Below, one piece after another: positions 57,291 through 64,000 of a DNA stretch of 64,000 bases. Below the pieces are notes generated by a model. It was not told the origin of the DNA and made no database searches. It saw nothing but the letters and a program-made list of their open reading frames with translations. The DNA is from Larix kaempferi (taxonomy: Eukaryota; Streptophyta; Pinopsida; Pinales; Pinaceae), in contig BSBM01000779.1 of NCBI GenBank assembly GCA_027924585.1, positions 15,296,001-15,360,000 of the forward strand, given 5' to 3'. Made by a program: the position numbers and the translations under genes. The number at the start of each line of letters is the position of its first letter. Position 1 is the stretch's first letter.

Positions 57291-58370
57291 TCCAACAAAG
57301 ATGAACATGAGCGACTTAAATGAAGGACTGGTGCCTCAGAATCCACTACGGCCCCATAAAAAAAGCAATAATGACAAAAAGTGGAAGCATGGAAAGACAA
57401 AATGCTCGTCGACGTTTAGCACGCCGGAGTCCAGTCAGCGCATTAATAATACGGCGAGGCATCATTGATAGACGACGAAAGCTTATGATGCCACACTTGA
57501 GGGTACAATCCGAGGGAAGCGTGAAAGATTTAAGAATCGTACCTCAAGGACATGACGAAAAAGCATAAATATAAGTGACGAAGAGTTGGGAGGATGAAGG
57601 CTTATGGACATTATGAAGAAAGTCAGTCAGTCGGGTGAGCAAGCCTAAGGAAGCTATGGAATAAGGAAGGGAGAGAGTTTAAATGGTGCATTTCATTTCG
57701 AGCGGAAGGACTCCAGGTGCGCTAAGGGCAAGGACGACGAGTGTCCATGAACAACCAGCAAAGGAAGCGGTGTCAAGAATTTGGAGGAAAAGAGATGAAG
57801 CCTCACCCGAGATGTTTAAGAGAGTTTTAGTAGTTAGAAGCACCGTGGTCCTTGCGACCACTAGAACCCAAAGGGCGAAGGCACGCTAGCTCCGACAATG
57901 GACAGTCAAATGTGCGAAACAAATGTGATAGAGCAGTTGGCCTATTTCACAATTTGGTGACGTTGATGAGATTTTCCCCAGATCGAAACAAGCATGAAGT
58001 GCAGCAGCAGGCGCAGAAGGGATATATGAAGAAGGTTTCAAGAGACTGGAGAATGAGTTCGAGAAGTACATGACAGCAATCCAGAGGCTGGAGGATGAGT
58101 TCTAGAAGTACATGACAATGATCAAGAGACTGGTGGATGGGTTCGAGGAGCACACAACAAGGAACTAGAGCAGTACCATCGGTGTCCAGCTGAGGTGGCT
58201 CGAGGGCAAGCCACAAATTTGTGTTGGGGACCTGTTGGCACGGGGTTAGACCGCATGGAGTGTGGAAGCCGATAGCGATGCAAAGGACAATCTGTGGAAG
58301 AAAGGACCATTTGCGGAGAACAAGGAGATGATGAAAGCACAAGATTGGTTTAGTTAGTTAGAATGGTTCC
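57291..58370 (+). other. Scrambled Ty3 internal sequence
   Basis: This stretch is more GC-rich than the surroundings and gives many short frames but no recognisable domain, so it is probably decayed internal sequence of the host Ty3 element. At 58042-58160 a 42-bp unit repeats three times (58042, 58084, 58126) and encodes a 14-residue coiled-coil repeat with the pattern RLE.EFEKYMT.IQ. It is followed by QLRWLEGKPQICVGDL-like sequence. Confidence 0.4.
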
Positions 58371-58930
58371 TTTGATGTCGACTCAATCATCTTAGACCTG
58401 GGGTTAGACATAAATATTCTGATGAAATAGACTTGGGAAACAATGGAAAAACCACAGTTGGCCTAGTCCCCTGTACAACTGTGACTAGCGAATCGAAGTA
58501 AGGTTACTCCGATTGGTCGATTATTCCAGGTTCCAGTTGAAATCGAAGGACTCAAAACGTACATAGACATCGACGTGATAGAGATTGTTGACAACACAAG
58601 CCCATATCCAGTGCTTCTAGGGATAGACTGGGCGATGGAGAACCAGGCCATCATCAATTTCAAGAAACGAACTATGTCGTTCGAAAATCGCGAGATGAGG
58701 GTAGTCGCACCTCTCGATCCCGCAGAAGGGCAGAGATATGTTGAGCTGACAAGGGATGAATTAACTGAGGGATGGGATAGTCTCTACAACATATCCAAAG
58801 AATACATCAATCCTACTGCAGACAGGGAGTTAGGATGGCACAGCGTCAGTTCAGCGTCGTCAGATTTAGACGAGGCGCTTGAAAATTGGCAGAATCAGCT
58901 ACATGAAGTATCGTTTAGGAGGTGTCCACT
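58371..58930 (+). pseudogene. Second copy of Ty3 protease block
   Basis: It aligns closely with 44503-45060: DVDSIILDLG, a damaged active-site context (LDINILMK), VPVEIEGLKTYIDIDVIE, LLGIDWAMENQAIINFKK and LGWHSVSSASSDLDEALEN. It lies after, not before, the RT of the same family, so it comes from another copy or an internal duplication. It has stops at 58464-58466 (TAG) and 58482-58484 (TGA) where the first copy has TGG and CGA. It carries CAG at 58890-58892 where the first copy has TAG. A new LTR interrupts it at 58931. Confidence 0.75.
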
Positions 58931-61280
58931 TGTAACATCCCTCCAATTTGATCCTAATTATTATTATTATTTTTGTAAAATAATTATAATTATGTAATTA
59001 GGCCATGGTGAGGAGCTCAAGGCCAAGGCCCCATCAGTGGAACTCGAGTCAGTATCATGATTATAAGTCTTAGTTAAGACTACAAAATTAAGAAAAGTAA
59101 ATGCGACTAAACGATAAACGACCGAACCCATCCAAAAGAAAAGATGAGATGGCAGACAAGCCATGAGATCGAGTAAGCCATTAAAATGGACCTTATATAT
59201 ATATGTGTAGCGGGAGATATCATATATGTATTTACAAATATATAAGAATACAGAGTTGAGGTTATTATTAAATTATATATTGAAATGAGTATGTTTATAG
59301 CCTTGAGAGAGGCAAATAAATAGTTATAATAACTATTAAATACATATTATGCGCGTCTTAAACAAATCCAGAAGCTAAAGGTTGGTATGAGATCTTAATA
59401 AATGTCTACCTAGAAATAGATAATTTATCCATGAGAAAATTGTTGACTAGAATCATTAAATGATGAAATCCTATCTATGTTGTGGGAGCTTTTGAACGCA
59501 TTACTTAAATAAATAATATGTGTATACCTATTTTCACTAGGTTTATGTTTTTACGTCCCACATATCTGAATATATAAAAATGAGTAACGGCCACTCTGCC
59601 ATTGCTATGATAATGGAGAACGTGTGCTCCTTGTCACATGAGATACCCCACAATGGGGAGACAGTGGATATTTTAGTGGAATCCGATTTCTAGAGTGGGG
59701 TATAAAAAATCTTTTTTAATCGCCACTTGTTCCTCGGATGCCACCACCTGTCGACCGGTTATGTGAGCAGTTTTTCTTTCTTAATGTTTAACCGAGCTAT
59801 GATGGAGGGGATAGCAAGGGTATCTTTGCTTATTGGTAAGAGTAGATCTTTGCTTATGGGAAAGAGTAGATCCTGGTGTCTTGGCAAAGAAATATCTCTG
59901 TGTTTTGGGAAGCTTCACAGTGGTAATGCCTCTGCGACTTTTGAGAGAGAGCTCGGTAAATGACTTGGGAGTGGACCTATGCGAGGACTATTGAATAGGA
60001 TCTCTGTGCAATCATACTAAATACTAGGTACGATTCCGAGTATATATTTTCATACTGGTTTTTATTTATGAGTGAAACTTCTAACCAAAAATCCTGTTTA
60101 ATATTGATTGTTGGATAAATTGAATACAGCCGACGCTGTGAGGATGGATCTCCCCAAACCCATAGTTGTTTCAAGACGATTATTACTAGATCATTATCTT
60201 GCATCCGCGTTTGGAAAAAGGAATACCCTGTTTTTCATGGTTGTCAATTACTTTAAAATGAGGGCATTTAGAGAAGAGAGGGGGAGCTAGTCGGAAGGTT
60301 TGAGAGAGATGAATAGAGATCTTCGTCTACGAGTCTGGATCGAGCCATGCGATAGCTGCTTAGTTGTTGTTGATTTATAGATGATGGTAGTTAGGCGACC
60401 ATGGACTGACTTGTGCTATTCCCTTTTATCTGTAATCTGGGAATTTAATGATAACGGATGTATTCTTGCATTAAGTGAAATTGTATTTCAAACCCGATCT
60501 AATGAAGATCAAGAGACTGGACGCGGGGAAGTGAGAACCATTTCCTTGGAAAGCAATTACACTATCTCTGCGATAAGGAATGTAGGGTCTGCTATGTTGA
60601 TTTCAAAACCCTGATAGACCCTTGCGACTGGATTCAATAAGAGTTGTCTGCACATAGTACCTATGGGGGGGAATGTGGCTTTTCGATATAATCGATGCTT
60701 CTGTATGAAGGTCACGGACGCAAGACCTGATGTGTGTTGACTTGATGGCTGTACAGGTATTGCACCAACAATGAATTTGGTATTGATTTGGTACTATATA
60801 ATATGCTTGCATTTGTTATTATTAAACCTGATCGTTGTACATACTGTATGTCTTACAAATTTTGGTATCTCGATCTCGACAATTCTGGTTGTAAGTTCTT
60901 AGCTAGTACTGTAATAATTTCATACTTTGTTTGGGTATCTCGATCTCAGCATTTTCGCTGTAGATATCATCATAAGAGGTGCATCAATGTTACGCTTTAA
61001 GCTTGGTATTCAATCTCAGTTTTGAGCACTGAATATACACCACACTCTGCACACCTGACACCCGATTTGATACTTGACCGTGGCTTGATCGATGTACAGA
61101 CATCTAGTATTTAGCTTGATCGCTGAATTTGCACTATACTTTGCATTTTGCATCCTAATGGATACTCTATCCGAGTTTGAACGAGGTATATGTTTTACAC
61201 TCTACTTCTGTCATTCACATTGATTTTTGTTTATATTCCGTATTAGGTAATCAATTTTGGTATACGATCTCAGCTTGTCG

Positions 61281-61312
61281 TATCTATCTATCTATCTATA
61301 TATATATATATA
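61281..61312 (+). repeat. TATC/TA microsatellite
   Basis: Four TATC units run into about eight TA units. Confidence 0.9.
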
Positions 61313-61429
61313 GTTAGCTTTATTGTGGGGTTTTTAGTATTTATGCTGTGTGCACCTAATCTCCCCTGAGGATGAGCCTCTCCTTATTTGGATGCTAGGC
61401 TGTCTCACCTTTATATTATGACCTCTTGT

Positions 61430-62220
61430 TAAGATTGCATTAAAATTTTGAAGTTATTAAGGAGAACATGATAAAATGCTATAGATGAAAATAGAATAGT
61501 AGAATTAAATAGAAATATAATAACCTATATTTTGTGAATAGGTTGTAAGTTAAGGAATGAGTATGTTTATTTACTTGGATTCTCTATGTACATATTTCAT
61601 TAATAGATGTAAAAAGGAGAAGTTACTTTTCAATTTAATTGTGAGAGTATTATTGAAATAAAAAAAAGATGTATAGAGTAAGTAATTCCTCTCTAGAGAG
61701 AGTATTGAATCATCATTAACACTTTACATATGAAACGATTAATAATGTGTTTTGAAAGCTAGTTCATTATCGTCTAGTGGTATGGGAAAGCTTTAAATAA
61801 TTGTAGGAGTTGCACTTCATAAAAGTCTCTATAAGAGTAAGGAGTGCATAAAGATGGTTCCCTAGTTGCTACACTACCCTTGTGTACACATTGAAGAGGA
61901 AGGGTATAACCCTTAGACTATGAGGATGAAGAATCCAATACTTGTACTAAGGTTATTAAAAGTTGACTTATACTATGTACATTATATTCCGAGATAGAAC
62001 TCTATGATGTCTTGAAGATACTCTCGGTGAGAGAGGTGAATGCAACTTCTTGGTTGCTGTTTACCATGAGTCTTGTCGTAGCAATTAAGTTGCTCTTGTA
62101 ATCCTACCACTTCTTCTCTAATAATAAAATATTCACACACTTTTGTGGATTAGCCCGTGTACGGGTGAACCACGTTAGGCTAGGTCTCCTTATGTTTTTT
62201 TTATGGTGTTCCTCAATGAG
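61430..62220 (+). other. Copia-LTR-like segment
   Basis: Near 62020-62190 the sequence reads CTCTCGGTGAGAGAGGTGAA, AATAAAATATTCACACACTT, GTGGATTAGCCCGTGTACGG and GGGTGAACCACGTTAGG. This matches the signature near 22080-22140 and typical copia LTR 3' halves. No partner or ends are defined. Confidence 0.35.
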
Positions 62221-62934
62221 TCTATGCGTATGAGTACTTAAATTCCTTCTTAAATGTTTATGATAATGCCAATATGTTCACTTTATGATTATGTTAATAT
62301 TGCTATCATTTATGATGTTCTCCTGGTTCGATCAACTGATGTACATGTGCATTTCATCTATTCTGTCTATGGTGACTTTCTTTACGCAAGCGAATGTTTT
62401 AGCAATTGATAACTCCTAATGTACCTTTATTTTGCGTCATTAGTTGCTTTATGGGATTGATAATGGTGAATATTCTATAGTTACAGCTAAATATGGAAAA
62501 TGGTTCAGTGAAAGTATAATCGTAGTCATGCTTTTCAGCTAAAATGTCGCATGATGTCAATGATCTTTTTGGTTATGTAGACATACGTTGTCAAGAAAAT
62601 AATTAAATTCTAAGATGTTACTCTATTATTTTATAATGTTTAAAAGGTGAAAAAGGGGTTGCACAAATAGGTAAAGATACGTCATCCAATATAGAGTTAT
62701 GTCATTACACGTCATTACGACATGTATGGATTGATGACTGCAGATCTAAGTACTACGATATTTTCTATGTTGTAATTATCTAGACAATTGAATAATTGCG
62801 GCATGTTTAAATGTCGTTTTTATTTTTAATAGTAATTTAAAATGCCAAAATTTTATACTTCCGTGTAGTAGTTATGAGTGAATAGACCATTTGGAGGGAC
62901 TTTAAAATTTTATGAAAATCGGGTATGTGACATG

Positions 62935-62946
62935 TGGTATCAGAGC
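62935..62946 (+). other. Primer binding site (tRNA-iMet)
   Basis: TGGTATCAGAGC, two bases after the candidate LTR end, is a perfect match. Confidence 0.75.
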
Positions 62947-64000
62947 GTTAGGTTTAAACACTCGGGCCTAATGAGCTCAACATGAAATAAATATGTATGA
63001 AGTTTAACTAATCAAGTTGTTTTGATTGTTTTGGATGCATGAACGGGGATGGACGAGAGTCAATGTCATCCAAGATGAACATCAAGTTCTCCAAAGGGAG
63101 TAAAGATAAGTATTTCAACGTTGGAAATGAGTTATGTTATCCTTATTATAAGTTGCCTTGCTAGATAAAAGAGTGTAGGTACTCATATGGTTGAATAGCA
63201 TTATCGAGTAATGTGATGTTTAGTTGAATTGAATTCAGTACATGTGATAATGATTTTTGTATTTTATTAACTTCGTTAAAATAATAAAAGGATTATAATC
63301 TCTATGTCGAATTGTTGATTTATAATTCTATGTCATTGGTCAGCACTCAGACCATATAAAGGGATGAAAAACTTTGACGAAAACATGCTATTACCTTGAC
63401 CAAACAAAATTAATGAATAGTGTTTTAAATGAAATTTCATCAAGTAAATCTGCATTGTAATGATTGATGTCTTCTTGTAAGTTTCACTAAGTGCATTACC
63501 CATAGGTTAGACTATAGGATTATTAATAAGTAAGTTTATTTGTTTTGGCAAGGTCACTTAAAAATTTCAAGTAGTACTGGATATGACATAGTTGTTACGA
63601 CAACTATATCAGAAATTGTTGTAGATATTATGATACTTGTTTAAATTAGTGAGTAGGAAGTTATAGCTACATATTAATAAGTGCATTTCTCAAGGTAAAA
63701 ATTTGGTTTTCAAGTATTAATGGCATGCTAATTGCAGAAATAAATGTTGACTCATTTCATTATCTTTTGTGGATCCAAGAGTACGGGGTTCATAGTCTAA
63801 GGAAATGTTATCTTGAGTATGATATACAAAAAAATACATGAAGGGTTTTCAAAGGTTGCACTAGAGTGTAAATTAGTCATATATCGATATAGATGTTGTT
63901 TTTATGTATTATCTATCGTGATTGATTAAATTTGTTAAGAAGTAACATAACCTTTTATGTTGAAATGGTGGATTCATAATTGTATGTCATTTGGTGAGTA
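62947..64000 (+). other. 5' internal region of last LTR element, no gene seen
   Basis: About 1 kb of AT-rich sequence follows the primer site without a supported reading frame. If the element is coding, gag should begin beyond the window. Confidence 0.4.

Larger units (their letters stand above)
58931..62932 (+). repeat. Candidate 4.0-kb LTR (element continues off window)
   Basis: It begins TGTAACATCCCTCC exactly where the protease block breaks off. It ends GTATGTGACA two bases before a perfect TGGTATCAGAGC primer site. TG...CA ends and the primer site support a 5' LTR. Its interior is AT-rich and without a gene. Its length is unusual, and part of it (about 61430-62220) may be a nested copia-type LTR. 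The partner LTR would lie beyond 64000. Confidence 0.6.

Overview
This window is plant nuclear DNA. It holds one recognisable and apparently intact host gene in a dense thicket of nested, mostly dead transposable elements. The evidence for a plant is introns with GT/AG borders, plant-type L1 LINEs with an RNase H domain, Ty3 elements with tRNA-Asp or initiator-Met primer sites, and a plant histone hairpin-binding protein. The amount of old nested retroelement sequence would suit a large, slowly turned-over genome such as a gymnosperm, but that is a guess.

Layout. 1-3545: non-coding sequence with a dispersed GCTGTAACAGAG-like motif and a decayed coiled-coil gene (1451-2441). 3546-3963: a miniature LTR element (TRIM) with 64-bp LTRs in tandem. 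3964-6529: a decayed LINE. 8399-19090: a putative DNA transposon whose two ends carry arrays of the palindrome GCACCGGTGC and whose middle holds a broken multi-exon gene I do not recognise. A nearly full-length L1 LINE (11287-17755, 18-bp target duplication) sits inside one of its exons.

23633-32621: a minus-strand copia-type element with perfect ACTAC target duplications. It contains a plus-strand Ty3-type element (25747-31290, GCTTA duplications). Both encode only gag, or gag plus protease, and have no reverse transcriptase, so any movement would have needed enzymes from elsewhere. 33329-34551: a three-exon gene for the histone mRNA stem-loop binding protein (SLBP), 0.7 kb beyond that copia element. 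35609-36493: a truncated LINE whose 5' junction carries an inverted copy of its own target.

38622-42745: minus-strand chromovirus remnants ordered integrase/chromodomain, one LTR, gag, protease, RT, i.e. two units sharing one LTR. 42750-58930: a plus-strand Ty3 element split by an 11.1-kb Athila/Tat-like element (45609-56723). That insert has tRNA-Asp priming, 1.3-kb LTRs, gag, pol and an extra long ORF between pol and the 3' LTR. 58931-62932: a candidate 4-kb LTR followed by an initiator-Met primer site, so a further element runs off the right edge.

The retroelement genes are broken largely by stop codons that look like C-to-T changes in CG and CHG contexts (CAG to TAG, CGA to TGA). This is the expected scar of long-term plant cytosine methylation. 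Two copies of one protease block in the window show it directly. SLBP is free of such stops.
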